DNA from: Dipylidium caninum
Taxonomy: Eukaryota > Platyhelminthes > Cestoda > Cyclophyllidea > Dipylidiidae
Length of the DNA stretch: 64,000 nucleotides
Assembly: GCA_017562135.1 (NCBI GenBank)
Contig: QEYB01000461.1
Location: 1-64,000, forward strand
Direction of reading: 5' to 3'
The notes beneath the pieces are model-generated. The model ran no database searches. It was given only the letters and a program-made list of their open reading frames with translations, and was not told the origin of the DNA. Shown here piece after piece: positions 11,812 to 23,139 of this stretch. The position numbers were made by a program, and so were the translations under genes. The stretch's first letter is position 1. Each line of letters begins with the position of its first letter.

Positions 11812-14800
11812 AACACCATCGGAACGACATAAACCACCGTGACACTTCCTCATAATGTAAAGGCGCGGTAAGATATGCGGACTCCCGTGCCAACATCAGA
11901 CTCCACAGTAGACAATGGCTCGGAATCGGAAAACTCGCCCTCTTCGAGGTGATAAGTTGTTCGCATTCGAGTTCCTACCTTGTTCCGCCAAGTGTTTCAT
12001 CCAAGGGGCCACAGTGTACACCAAGTTGACAAGGCGGGGGAAGGCCCTCCAACCTGCGAGGACGCAATTCGGTCCCATCCAACTGCACACCGCGATACAG
12101 CAGTCTGGTACCATGTTCCAAACACAACGGCGAGCATGAGTAGTCCATTTTTTGGTCCCCCCTCCTATGTCGTGACGGGGAGATCGTTCTCGGGACAGGC
12201 CTTTCAGTCCCAGTCAGTATTCAGATCATACGTACCACTAAGAAGATATGCGGCGAGGAGAGAACTTCCCTCTGCAAAAAGTACAAGACCCAATTAATTT
12301 TGCACTTCCACAAAGTGTTTTGCGACGCCTCGTGACCAGAAGAAACCCTCAGATCGGCTAAAGACCGTCATCACTGAGTGACAATAACAACTATTTTCTG
12401 CTCTAACTAGGCTCCCCTTAATGGAGACCGTGGTGGCCTGGCAGCCGTGACTTCCAGCCGCGACCGCCCCGCCTCGATGTTCCAGTCACGTTTGACGAAG
12501 CCACCTTCCTTTGTGAAGTAAGAATTCCAAGTCCGAACTCCTTTTTCCTGTGCCTTCGTGTTTTGTTTGTTGAGGATTTCCTTCCGTTTGTAATTGGCCC
12601 CAAACAGATCGTGTTAAAGAACTCCCTTCCTTCATTCGCTTTGATAGTTGTCCTACAACAAATTGTCTTTAGTGATGATCCGCCGGGTGAGGAAATCCTA
12701 GATAACACAAACGTCCTTCCATGCGATGGTGTGCGATGTTGAGACTGTGGGTAGAACATGAGCAAACCGATCCTTCAGGGAAAAAGATCCTAGCAGTAAT
12801 GTCGGTGAATCTGGATCCACCATCGCTCTTAAGCATAGATCTTCTTTAGTTTCCGCCCGGTCGGTCCCCTTAGGTTTAAACACCTTGTAGCTATCCTTGA
12901 GGCCATTTTTAAATTTTTTTGAAACCATCTCTCACCCTTGTTTGGTTATAACACATTGCTTCAAGCCGTCGTTAAACCCTCTCTACGCACTGCTTCGTTT
13001 GCAATTCCTTCCCTTTACCCCCAACAACAATCGCATTTTAAAGGCCGTGAAAATCTCTTCCTCTATTTGTTCTGCCCTTGACATCGTCCCTCTTAGTGAC
13101 CAAATTCTTTCCCTAACCCAAAAACATAGAATTCACTAAACCGTTTTCACCTCATGTTTTCCAAAGTGACCACCCTTCTTCTCTCGATGCCACACTCGCC
13201 TCCCCGCCTCTCGAGGGCAACCTCCTCCCTGCGTTCGCCGACTTAGACACGCCCTCACGGCCGGCCGTTCCCGCCTTCTACATCGCCTAACTATCCCGTG
13301 CTTCGTTCTAATTAGCATAAAACAACAGTGTTATGGCATCCGCCGTTATAGTAAAGTTTTATGGAGCAAGTAAATTGAGGCTAACCGTCCCTACGCGAAA
13401 TGCACACCAGAAGGAATATGGTCGCCCATTGAAATGGCGACACTAAGACATCAGCCTCCTTTATGGAAAAGAGACAAAATGAAAGCCAAGAGCATGCTCC
13501 TAGGACGTCCTTGAAAGTGATTTCATGTATTTTCCTTTCGTTACGCACACCACGGTAACAAACGCAAGAGAACTAGAGATACAGAGAAAAAAAGAAGCCG
13601 AAAGAAAATAAGCAAAATGGAATGTTGTCCACACTCGGCAGCAGTCGAGATTGAATTTATATAACTTGTTCCGGGAGTGTACGTTGGCAAACCGATGAAT
13701 GTCGAGTTGTCGGTGACTAACGATCTTCGAAGTCGACCGACGAAGTTGAATGTCGTCACGACGGAGCTGTGAAAATGAAGGAAAGAATATGATTGGTTGG
13801 AGTAAGGCCTTTACAAAATCCCGTATTTTCTCCCCTTCCGGCATTCATCTTGACAAGTAATTATCTTCTAGCGGCGCACATCAACTCCGGGGGCAACTTA
13901 GGACTACCGAGCTTCACCGATTTCCACGCATGATGGGCAGACTCTGTCTGGACTGAGACAACACCGGAAGATGTAAAAAGTCAACATTCTGATCATTGAG
14001 AATGAGGTGATGCGCAGACATTTGGCTAACTGTCTTCGACACAGGCGCGGGGTGTGCAGATTCCTGCCCATGGCAGCTCGAGAAACTTCAGTCCACACAG
14101 TGTTCAATTAGTCGCGTGAGCACAGGACGGTCCTTCGAACATAAGTTCCATGACAAAGTCCATAAAAAGACGAACTTGTCATAAAAAAGGTTGCCATGCA
14201 CTCCTTCTCGAGAGATCAGTTACAAACTGTCACAAGATGATCCATTCGTAGAGCTCGGCAAGAATGATTTAATTCTTGGTGCTGGATGGAAGCCTCTGCC
14301 GGTTTTTTACTGAATGCCAATCAGTTGACAACCCAGTGAATGCCTAAGAAGCGCGACAATTGCATATGCTTTAAAGACAAATTGGCTGGTGACTTACCCG
14401 TACAAGACGTCTTCATCTGAATCGTAGGCCAGAGATACGGAAGGGTCGTCCTTAAAATTGGCCTCTGTGTGGGGACAATTGGGAGCAGTCAAGCATGACT
14501 ACCACTTTCAAGAATACATTTTAGATATAAAGCCGGCCTGATAACTCATCGTCTGTTGAGGCTCGGAGTAAGGTGAGATTCTAACGACGAAAGCATCTAC
14601 ATCCGCGCCAAAGGTATCAAATAAGGAATTGACAATGGGCGACTGTCCACTGGAAACGTTTTCTAGGCAGTAGCAGCAGGGAGTCCAAACCGCCAGCCCA
14701 TTTTTACCCTCCGGTCAGTAGAGTTAGTCAGTTATTAACTGTTAGCGTGAATTAATTTTTTAAACAACTTGAATATCCTACATAATCTTCTTTCATCCAT

Positions 14801-14900
14801 AATCAATGCAGTGAGTAGATCTTTTTCTTATCTTTTATTTTCCCTCTAATTTTATTGCCCCACGTGGAGTGTGTGCACTGTAGACTTGGCGGCATAACGC
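11812..14900. other. Unassigned unique sequence after the palindrome
   Basis: No gene I can defend. Open frames of 60-115 codons occur on both strands (for example 12418-12928 minus, 12897-13139 plus, 13500-13844 minus), but they overlap one another and show no recognised motif or convincing splice borders. A remnant of a mobile element is possible but I could not identify reverse transcriptase or transposase motifs. Confidence 0.4.
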
Positions 14901-15130
14901 CTTATTGCGGCCAACGAGGTGCATTTCACCACAACTCACTGTGTCTCTCAACACTTGCCTCCCACTTTTCGTAAAACCAAAGCTGCCTCGATGCATCAAC
15001 TCCCTTCGTGGTGACCTCTTCCCCACCGTCCTCACATTCTCACCTCAGGGGATTGGTAATACATTTATCCTCATCCTCCTCCTCCTCCTCTTTCCGTTCC
15101 CCCACTTCATGCCCTCTGTGGTCTATAAAA

Positions 15131-15618
15131 ACTGCTCAAGTATTAGTTCTCCTCGACTGAACACTCTCAATCTCCCATGTACTCTACCATTCCCAGTACC
15201 TTTCTCTCGTCGTCCAGTGCATTACACTCTCGCCTTTATGCGCCAAGATGCGTTAACCCTCACGCATAGAACCGCATACGTCGCCTCTTCAGGGCGTACT
15301 CTCCACATGCACGAGGTTACACTTGGTCTATGAGATGCCCCCTTTCAGTTTAGGACACAGCGTTCTGTTTGGTGACAGATCTTATGCATGTGGACCTTCG
15401 TGCAGTACGACAACCTCACAATCACTTCACACGCCACAAAAGCCTATTTGTCCATAAAAGAGGGAGGAGTTGCGCGACAATTTCTCGTATTTCATCTCTT
15501 CTTATCTACTCTAGGCGCACACGCTTCAGCGAAAGCTGACTGGACGTATTGACTCCGATCTACTCAATCTAATTCAGTAGTCTTGATGCGTCACTTGCCA
15601 TCGTCCTGTGGGCTTTTG
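15131..15618 (+). repeat. Roughly 0.5 kb block, third copy
   Basis: Same orientation as 10926-11418 and cleaner. Homology starts immediately after a TATAAAA at 15124-15130 that the right-arm copy lacks, and ends at 15618 where the sequence departs abruptly. The LicD-like gene that follows (15731-16435) is on the minus strand, so the block is inverted relative to the gene compared with the palindrome arms. Confidence 0.85.
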
Positions 15619-15730
15619 TCACCTCTGCTCTCACTCCGAGGGTGAGCAGCAGCTATCAGTAGCATGTCGAGGATTTCAAATCTTGTGAAGAATTGGTTCG
15701 TCTGATTGTAAAAGTGGTCACCGCATGGAC

Positions 15731-16435
15731 TCAATCATAAATCACGAATGTACGAGTCGTGCGGGAAAACAGGGGAATCTGTGCTTGGAAGGAACGAAGA
15801 CTGAAGTGTTGAGGTTTTATGATACTAACTTGATGATCTTCCTTTGCCTTCTTTTCAGGCTCTGGGATGAGATGCGCTTCCATCGGGCTGAACGAGCGCA
15901 ACAGCAAGCCGTAGACCATGACGAGGGGCGCGCCTTCCCGTCGGAATGTGTCTCGGGTGAGTCGAAGTGCGTGTGCAATCATCGTCTTCTTCGACTCAGG
16001 GAATTCTATTCCTCGGAAGCATTGGAGCACGCGTTGAACCATCTTGGAGGCGTTCAGTCGCTCGAGCGCCTCGTCCTGACCACACCACTTGGAGGGGAGA
16101 GGGATGCGTTGTGACTTGGGCAGCAACCTCGAGAAGTAGTGCACTTCGTTGTTGCGATGTACCACGTCGACATTCGTGTCCGTTGGTGTCGTTGATGGCA
16201 GAGGTGGCAGAGGGTGGCGGAGGTGATCTCGTTTGCCAGTCGGAGAATCTGCTTCATCACTTCCCCGTCTGTGGACTCGTCCCAAATCGCTTGTCGACTG
16301 TGTGAGGAGAGAGTTGGGGAAATGGGGCGAGTTGGAGGAGTGGACAATCGGGAGTGGAGGTAAGACAGTGCAGAGGAGGAAGATGAGGAGGACTGCCATG
16401 CAGAATACCACGATGATGATTTTTCTGCGCGTCAT
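15731..16435 (-). pseudogene. LicD-like gene, third copy, truncated before the DxD motif
   Basis: Starts with MTRRKIIIVVFCMAVLLIFLL, a signal-anchor segment close to that of the 9304 copy. It then stays in one frame for 234 codons through LPKSQRIPLPSKWCGQDE and ALRLTRDTFRREGAPLVMVYG, whereas the right copy breaks repeatedly. It carries an extra stretch of about 40-70 bases between the proline-rich stem and the NNEVHYFS segment that the right copy lacks. Homology stops just after VMVYG near 15895: the catalytic-type GSLLGS is LLLRS here, and the DSDYD motif and everything downstream are replaced by unrelated sequence. A possible splice donor (AAGTTAGT near 15828) might lead to a new exon. It is most likely a truncated, inactive copy, but its N-terminal half is the best reference for the family. 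Confidence 0.6.
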
Positions 16436-16475
16436 GTTGGCTGAATTGAATGCCCCTTCACCACTGAACCTCCCC

Positions 16476-16482
16476 TTTTATA
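16476..16482 (-). promoter_or_regulatory. TATA box of third LicD-like copy
   Basis: TATAAAA on the minus strand about 40 bases before the ATG at 16435, in the same context as the right-arm copy. Confidence 0.6.
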
Positions 16483-16549
16483 CTCTGACTGCGATGAATG
16501 ACACGAGTTTTCCACATACTTTCTTTTGGGAACCCCAGTCATTGTAATT

Positions 16550-18060
16550 GTATGCGTAAAATTTATCCGAATTTACCTCTTTGTATTGGTATTATTGTAA
16601 CACTGACACTATTTTCTCCCTTTTGAGTAATTGTTTTTGTGTTCCCATTGCAACTAATCAAACTATCTTTCTATTTTGTCATTCAGTGAGTCTTTTATTT
16701 TGCTATTTTAACTTTAACAATTTGTGATTTCGTAAGTCACTTTAACTGACTGCGACACCTTTTTTAACCGAATCCGCAGATCTCTTTCAGTGTTTCTTTT
16801 TCATCTCATGTGCAAGAGATGTTAAGCAATTAAGGAAAAAAGAGCAAAAGAATGACAGAATCAAAGAAAAAAATTTCAATCAAGAATGATATTTTGGTAC
16901 ACCTCATAACCCCTATAACCAAGAAATGGGTGTTTAAGTGCCAATATTCTGAAGAATTTGGGAATGCGACTTATGTTATTCAGCGGACGGTTCTCCCTCT
17001 CCATCTCCGATTTAAATTATTTAATTGGGGAAAGGATTCTCCTGGGTAACTAATCACTCCGTCCACGGAAGTAAGATGAATTTTACAATAATCATAAGAA
17101 TGTTCGCGACCATACTTCTTTGAGGCGTTGATACACGTTACGCCCAGATGCCAGGTCGCGATCGGGAAAATTCCTACTGATTCTGATCGCAGCATCCAGT
17201 GAGGATCAATTTGTCTAAAATTTAAAGCATGGGCGTCCAGTATTTGTTCCACACGACTGTTTGACGAGACCGCAAATTAAGTATAGCCGTCAAGTTTATT
17301 GTGGGATGATCTATTCCATGTTCATTCCAGTCCCAAGTTCAAATGCCTCTTGTCAGTATTGATGCCAATTTGGTTGAATTAACGCCTCTGCGACTTGGAA
17401 TCTTTGAATCAACGTAGCAATGGATGTCCTCTGCACATGAAAAGACTCCTCCGTACAATCGGGACTGGTTAGGCTGCCTCATTCAATGGCGGCTGAAATT
17501 CAAATTTCACGTGCAAATATATGAAGCACACCTCAATTTATGACAACGAAACAAATATATCTCCATTTTCAGGGGGATGTAAAAAGCCAAAACAAGTGAA
17601 GTTTTACTTGTAAGATCGTGGTGTGGTGCGTTATAGCATAATAAAAATATCACACAGTTGATAAGAAGGACCCACAGGAGCTCACAAGATCAGAGATGGT
17701 AGGTTAGGTTATCGCGAAAGTGGCGTGAAAGAGGATTTCAAGTGGCCTTAAATTAGTGAATCTAAAGACATAGAGATCCGCTTATTTTAAAAGCCTTTAT
17801 GAAATGAAGGTATGCATAAAATTGGGCGGAAATATGACCGGGAATGAATAAGCATCATCACAAAAATTAAAAAAAAGGAAATCGTAAATGTAGATGTGTA
17901 CTCGCATTTCAGATGTTAAGAGTATTTTATTGAAGAATTGCCTATACTACATCATCTAAACAGTTAATAGCCTGCGTTAAGAGTCAACACGTATAGTATG
18001 GCATGATCTGAATTTTACCGTTTCAGTATACCGACCTCTAGAGATTTGCGGTCAAGCCGA
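16550..18060. other. Unassigned intergenic sequence
   Basis: AT-rich, with short open frames only (such as 16852-17049 plus and 16980-17252 minus, which overlap each other). I see no gene or structured repeat. The last few hundred bases are presumably the upstream region of the cenH3 gene at 18078. Confidence 0.4.
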
Positions 18061-18077
18061 ATTCCGAGCACTCGTTA

Positions 18078-18933
18078 ATGGAGGGGTGGTGGTAGGTGGT
18101 TCGCGCCCGTGGCTCGCAGTACTCCCATTAATGTTAGAACCGGTCCTGGGTACGTGGACTTCATTTCCTTTATGCTTTTGTCTGTACCATATTAGATTAG
18201 AACATAATACCTCGAACGTTTCCGTGCGTTCTCGCCAAAAGAGAGCGCGGCCGCCTCAACGGAGAACAGGTTAGCGTTTCTGACCTTACTTTTCGCGACA
18301 GAGCAGTTTTACTCTTTTTTATAGAATCTGGAACAGATGTATTGTTTATCGCAAGCCGTCATCCAGCCCCTATCCAGGATTTGCATGCTGTGAACCAATC
18401 AAATTCCATGAATGCCAATAATGCCAGAAGGAAGAAACAGAAAAATAGAGGCAGGCTACTCGCCGCGGAGATCAGGTACCTGCAAAGAACTACCCATCTT
18501 CTTGTGCGGTAAGTGATTGGCTTCCTAGGCCGACCACTGCTTCCCTGTTTAAATAACTATTTACTTTATTTAGTCCCAGCATTGCTTCCCATAAGGTATA
18601 TCTCCTGTCTACGAAGTATATTAAAGTTTGATTTGGTTTAAGTGCATAATTAGAACCTTTGTTTGCGTAGTTGAAACAGTGACCTCACTTTTTCGCTGCA
18701 GACGAGCTTCGTTCGCGAGAGTCGTGCGGTCCTTAGCTCGAAGAATGGATTTCGAAGCAGCCCTAGAGATACGGTGGCAGTCCGTAGCGTTAGACTGTCT
18801 ACAGGAAGCTGCGGAAGCCTTTATGGTGGATTTTTTTTCTTTTGCTGCGAGGGCAGCTGCCCATGCTCACCGCGTGACGGTTATGCTCGCCGACATTCAA
18901 TTTATCTCCCAATTCTATCATATGCTCCGTTGA
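18078..18933 (+). CDS. Centromeric histone H3 variant (cenH3/CENP-A-like), copy A, four exons
   Basis: CenH3 replaces H3 in centromeric nucleosomes and marks where the kinetochore forms. Proposed exons are 18078-18149, 18196-18269, 18325-18508 and 18702-18933, all with GT-AG borders and matching phases. Exon 3 ends in an H3 alpha-N segment (GRLLAAEIRYLQRTTHLLVR, compare H3 ALREIRRYQKSTELLIR). Exon 4 carries the histone fold: FARVVRSLARRM (alpha 1), then a loop 1 about four residues longer than in H3, then RWQSVALDCLQEAAEAF (alpha 2), HRVTVMLADIQF and the stop. The long loop 1, the Trp in RWQ and LQEAAEAF are CENP-A-like features; H3 itself has FQSSAVMALQEASEAY. The tail is basic (SRQKRARPPQRR). 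Oddity: the ATG at 18078 is one base out of frame with the exon-1 reading frame that matches copy B (GGGG run after the ATG), so either the start is elsewhere, the base is an error, or this copy is damaged. Confidence 0.85.
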
Positions 18934-19757
18934 TACTTTTGTTTCTTATCTTTGATCATATTGTTTCTTGAGTTGTTTCCAGGTTATGCATAATCTTCGC
19001 GTTTCCAGACTTTGTGGTTTACCATTTGCTTCAGTTTTTTGTTGTAGCCAACAATTTTTACAAAATTTCATTTAGCTGAAGTTTGTTTTGGCATCGGGAT
19101 GAGAGTTATAGTCATAGTAGTCACGTTAGACCCAGACTTCGGTTTCTACCCATTGGCAGAGCTTTTTTCTCTGGGGCCGTTGATCACCAGATTTCAACTC
19201 TTACTGCGTTAAGTCACTTTCAGATATAGACAATTTTACGGCGTCGAGCGCGAACTAATCCCGAAACTGGTTTTCGTGACGGTGGGCTCTGCTCCTACCT
19301 AATCAATTAAGCACATTGGGCTTGCTGCTTGAATACGAGTGTGTGCGTAAGAGGGAGAGTGATGTGGTGCTAGGTGCCTTCCACCAGGGATCATCGGGAT
19401 AAAGGATGAAGGAGTCGAAAGGAATGACAAGAGTAGTCACAAAGGTTTCTTCGAAGAGGAGGTAGGTTGTAAACTTACCCCCAGACAAGATACAGATGTA
19501 CAAAGTTTGTTAGATAATACAACTTGCAAAATTTATGTGCAACGTTTCAAAACCGAAAAAACGTGTTCAGTGAGCCGCTGCGCCACTTCCAAGCCTGCGT
19601 AATTCCTACTTTGTTGAGTATATATTGCTCACGAATAATTAGAAAACAAGGCGGAATTGAGTAATAAATGAGGCATATAATAAATAAATATCGGCTTGAT
19701 ACAAAAAAGGAATACATCGGGTTCGTATTAAGATTGAATAAGAAGTAGGAATGTTAC
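18934..19757. other. Spacer between the tail-to-tail cenH3 genes
   Basis: About 820 bases separate the two stop codons. No coding exon or canonical AATAAA was noted on either strand. It does not look palindromic, so the paired genes are inverted around a non-repeated spacer. Confidence 0.5.
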
Positions 19758-20537
19758 TCAGCGAAGCATATGGTAAAATTGGGAAATGAAGTGGATGTCG
19801 GCGAGCATAACCGTCACGCGATGAGCATGTGCAGCTGCCCTGGCAGCAAAAGAAAAAAAATCCACCATAAAAGCCTCCGCAGCTTCCTGCAGACAGTCCA
19901 ATGCCATGGCCTGCCATCGTATCTCAAGGGCTATTTCAAAATCCATTCGTTGCGCGATGGACCGTACGACTCTTGCAAATGAGGCTCGTCTACAGAAAAA
20001 GATAGACATATAAACCTATCTAAAAAATGTGAACACAAAGTAGTTTACCATGAACAAAAGCATCAATAGCTCACCGCACTAGAGGATGAGTCGTCCTTCG
20101 CAGATATCGAATTTCTGCCGCGACCAACCTAGCAATATTCTTTTTTTTCTTGCGTTTAGTAGCATTGTTGTTGCCAGATTTGGAGGTATTTATGGTTCGT
20201 GACGATGCAGCGTTGGCTTGTGTTCGTTTGAACCGCTAACCAACACTTCTGTCCCGGTCTCTACCAAAAAAAGCTTATGATGTTGCTATTCTGTTGAAGA
20301 CAAAAACGGTAGGATACAAACCTGATCTTCTTTTGGGCGGCAGTCTACTTCTACGACGGGAATGTCCGGAAACGTTTGATGCGTTATCCTCCGATCTAAC
20401 AATGAAAACATATAGATAAGCCCTATGCAAAGAGCGAAAACGAGGTGTGGATGGAAAATAATATACCCATCACCCTTCTCCGTATTTATAGGAGTGCTGG
20501 CAACACGAGGCGCGAACCACCGGTCATCGGCACTCAT
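19758..20537 (-). CDS. Centromeric histone H3 variant (cenH3/CENP-A-like), copy B, four exons
   Basis: Minus-strand paralogue of the gene at 18078, with the same exon plan: 20537-20467 (starts MSADDRWFAPRVASTP), 20395-20322 (tail, SRRRSRLPPKRRS), 20260-20075 (linker plus alpha-N, IARLVAAEIRYLRRTTHPLV) and 19989-19758 (histone fold). Exons 2 and 4 are exactly as long as in copy A (74 and 232 bases). The fold exon differs from copy A at only about 6 of 77 residues, whereas the tail exons are much more diverged. Exon 3 is 186 bases against 184 in copy A, which breaks the frame: entered in the phase set by exon 2 it meets a TAA, while its end is in the alpha-N frame. One missing base, or two extra, near 20160-20200 would explain it. 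Splice borders are GT-AG throughout. Confidence 0.83.
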
Positions 20538-20599
20538 CGGGAGGGGTAGTCTCAAAATTCTCACGCGCCGCGCGGGCTTAGAGGTCACGTAATCCACCA

Positions 20600-22650
20600 G
20601 TCAAAACAAATTTGGCGTCAAGGCCGTTTTTGAGTAACTTTATAGCATAATCTCTTCAGTAATGTACTGATTTAATGTGACTGTGTATACTATAATTTGC
20701 GCGACTTTTAAATGTTAACTACATTATTGACGCTGTCAGAGAGTTTGTCGCCTTATTGATTACAAACATGTAACAACTTCAGAACACAACCGTACTTGAT
20801 TCTATCTCATAACCCTTAATGGGATGATTTCACCATGGATAATATCTTACAGACGCAATCATAGGCTAAATATGGCGAACGTATTTTCCACAGCTTTAAG
20901 GATTCTAAATCGTATCGCCCTTGGAAAAAATTATTATAGATTAATATACCAATTGTGTTAAAAAATTTTCTTCCCCTTAAGTGGTAACCACACTCACCCA
21001 ACCAACTTTTCCTAATTTATTTTGGTCATATCCCAAAAATTCTCATATTGTTCTGAGTTTTGTTAATTTTTGTTTGAAGTATGTACACCGGAGGGTATGA
21101 ATACCTTTTGCCTGTTTATAGTTTAAATGCGCATTGCTCGAACTTACATCAAGTTCGAGCAAAACTCTCATGTGCAATTTCATATAGGGTCCGCAATTAT
21201 TGTTGCTCACTGTAGCTCGTATTGCTTTAAGACACATTTTACTCCCAGATTTTGAACGTAACATGACATCAAAAGGCTTTCATAGGTGAATGTTTAATGT
21301 CTTGCTGAAACTACCACTACCATCACCATTACAAAAACATTATCAAAATCCGCCTCCTGTGCTAACGTTAAACATAGCCGAATGTAGTGAAGGAGCGGGT
21401 ACGCAATTCATTGTCGATCTTTTTTACGTTCGATTGGTCTCCGCTTCCTCTATTTCCTTCCCATAATAACAAAGCTGAGCTTTAGACACTAGAAGGTCAT
21501 TCTGTCACACTCATTTAAGAAAATTCACTTAGCTTGGGGGATTTTTATACAAATCACAACGAAGTATACTGAAGTATGTTGTTTTTTTATGGTGTTCATT
21601 AAAATATCCTCAGTTTCCATAGGTAAACTTCTGTTTAACTTGTTTTACCAACCGTCTACGCGCGAGTTTTTTTGCACTACCATTTATTGTAATCTCGTAC
21701 TCTTCAATCGCTTTTTGGCAACACTTGGACGGAAGTTATGTGCCTCTAAGCCTTGGTAACAAAACACCCCGCCTTTTTGGAAAGAGACTTGTTCTCATGC
21801 TTGCCTCTGCTGATAAAAAAGCTGCCCCCACACGGCAGTGTTTGTCTCAAAAAGGCGCTTATTCCACTGTTGTTTGTGAAGATCTTTGATTTTCTCTGTA
21901 CTCATAAGTCTTCACGTGTAGTTGTATTACTCGAAGGCGTGGTGGGTTCATGAAAAAATTACTCAAATGGGTAATCGTGGATAAGACGATCCCCTACTCA
22001 CTGATATTTAATTCAAAAAGCCAAAATTTCCTCTGTTCGTCAGTTGAGCAAAAAATGGCCTTAACCATATGGTGTCGGCTTGAAGAGGCAGTATTTCGAG
22101 CCTTAGTACAGAGGAGGAGTGTAGAAGTGTTGCCAGGACATTATTAACTACCCCCTTTTAAAAACGAGCCGCGCAAATAAAAAATACAAGTTGACAAGCA
22201 CAAAGTCGGCTTTGGTGTACACATCAAGGGCTAGAAGCTGGAGAGCGGTTCTACTAAGCCCGAGGGTCCAGGTTATTTGGGCTTCCACTAGGACATCCAC
22301 GTTACTCATGTGGCAAGAAGGGAAGAGGGTCGGAAATGACTTAACCCCGCACACCAATGTCTATGAATGCACCCTAGGTCCGGTCACCACCTTACCCACA
22401 TAAGCTGTCTTGGCATTTAAGTCAACAACGGTTTTTCTGTGACATCTAGCATTCAACTCGCATATTAACTAATGATTTATATACGTTCGTGGAGACGTGT
22501 TAAAGTGTTCCATCAGAAACCTAGTAATAATGTACCTTAAAGTACAGGAAGGAATACTGAGTCTAAATTTTTCCCATGAGTGAGATATGAAGATTTATTT
22601 TCCCGTAACCAGAGTAAATATACAGAATATGTACATTGCCTGTCAGTAGC
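20600..22650. other. Unassigned sequence upstream of cenH3 copy B
   Basis: AT-rich with scattered short frames (for example 21950-22147 plus, 22148-22403 on both strands). I recognise no protein family and see no splice-supported exon. The part next to 20537 should include the copy B promoter, but no TATA box stands out. Confidence 0.4.
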
Positions 22651-22674
22651 GGTGTCATACGTCTGTGAGGTTGG

Positions 22675-23139
22675 TTAGGAGTAAAGGGATGGGGAGAAGT
22701 TGAAAATCGACTTGAGTAGTTTAGATGAACTCTTGTCATGGCGACCCTTCACTAGGCATTCGTCAGTTAAGTCATTGGAGTATCGAATGATCGTGAAGTA
22801 GACAAACCAGCGTCGTGTACTTTGCTGTGTGCGTTCATTCAACAAGTTACTGAGAATGTCTAATCCGGAAATTCTCGTTTCTCTCCTCCTCCCCTCCTCC
22901 AAGTCCTCCTCCTTCACTGTTTCTACTGCTTTTTCCGTAGACTTTGTTTCTGATGCTATCGAAACCTCTTGTGATGGATGACTTCGGTTCCTCGTCCTAT
23001 CATTTTCCTCAGTTGAAACTGTAATCGACGTAGTGTTGCCTTCCACTTTACGCTTACGACATGGAAAACAGCCCGGCTCTACTCGTAAGACCACGAGAGC
23101 AAACAGTAAAGGTATACTCACCAAGGTCCTCGTCCTCAT
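22675..23139 (-). CDS. Hypothetical charged protein, splicing ambiguous
   Basis: An open frame of 154 codons begins MRTRTLVSIPLLFALVV, which resembles a signal peptide, and continues with a Ser/Thr/Glu-rich region (KSTEKAVETVKEEDLEEG) and SGLDILSNLLNERTQQ. However, the bases coding TLV include a strong splice donor (TTG then GTGAGT) and a good acceptor (TTTTTTTTCAG) precedes it at about 23153, so the apparent signal peptide may really be a 43-base intron between GYEDEDL and EPGCFPCRKRK. Under that reading the protein is acidic and intracellular. The family is not recognised. Confidence 0.3.
   Translation of the reverse strand: MRTRTLVSIPLLFALVVLRVEPGCFPCRKRKVEGNTTSITVSTEENDRTRNRSHPSQEVSIASETKSTEKAVETVKEEDLEEGRRRETRISGLDILSNLLNERTQQSTRRWFVYFTIIRYSNDLTDECLVKGRHDKSSSKLLKSIFNFSPSLYS

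Noticed and set aside
11812..14900. Possible retrotransposon remnant from overlapping frames at 12.4-13.8 kb
   Set aside because: No reverse transcriptase, integrase or transposase motif and no terminal repeats could be found.
15124..15130. TATAAAA immediately before the third 0.5 kb block
   Set aside because: Not conserved in front of the right-arm block and not followed by a convincing coding start, so not called as a promoter.
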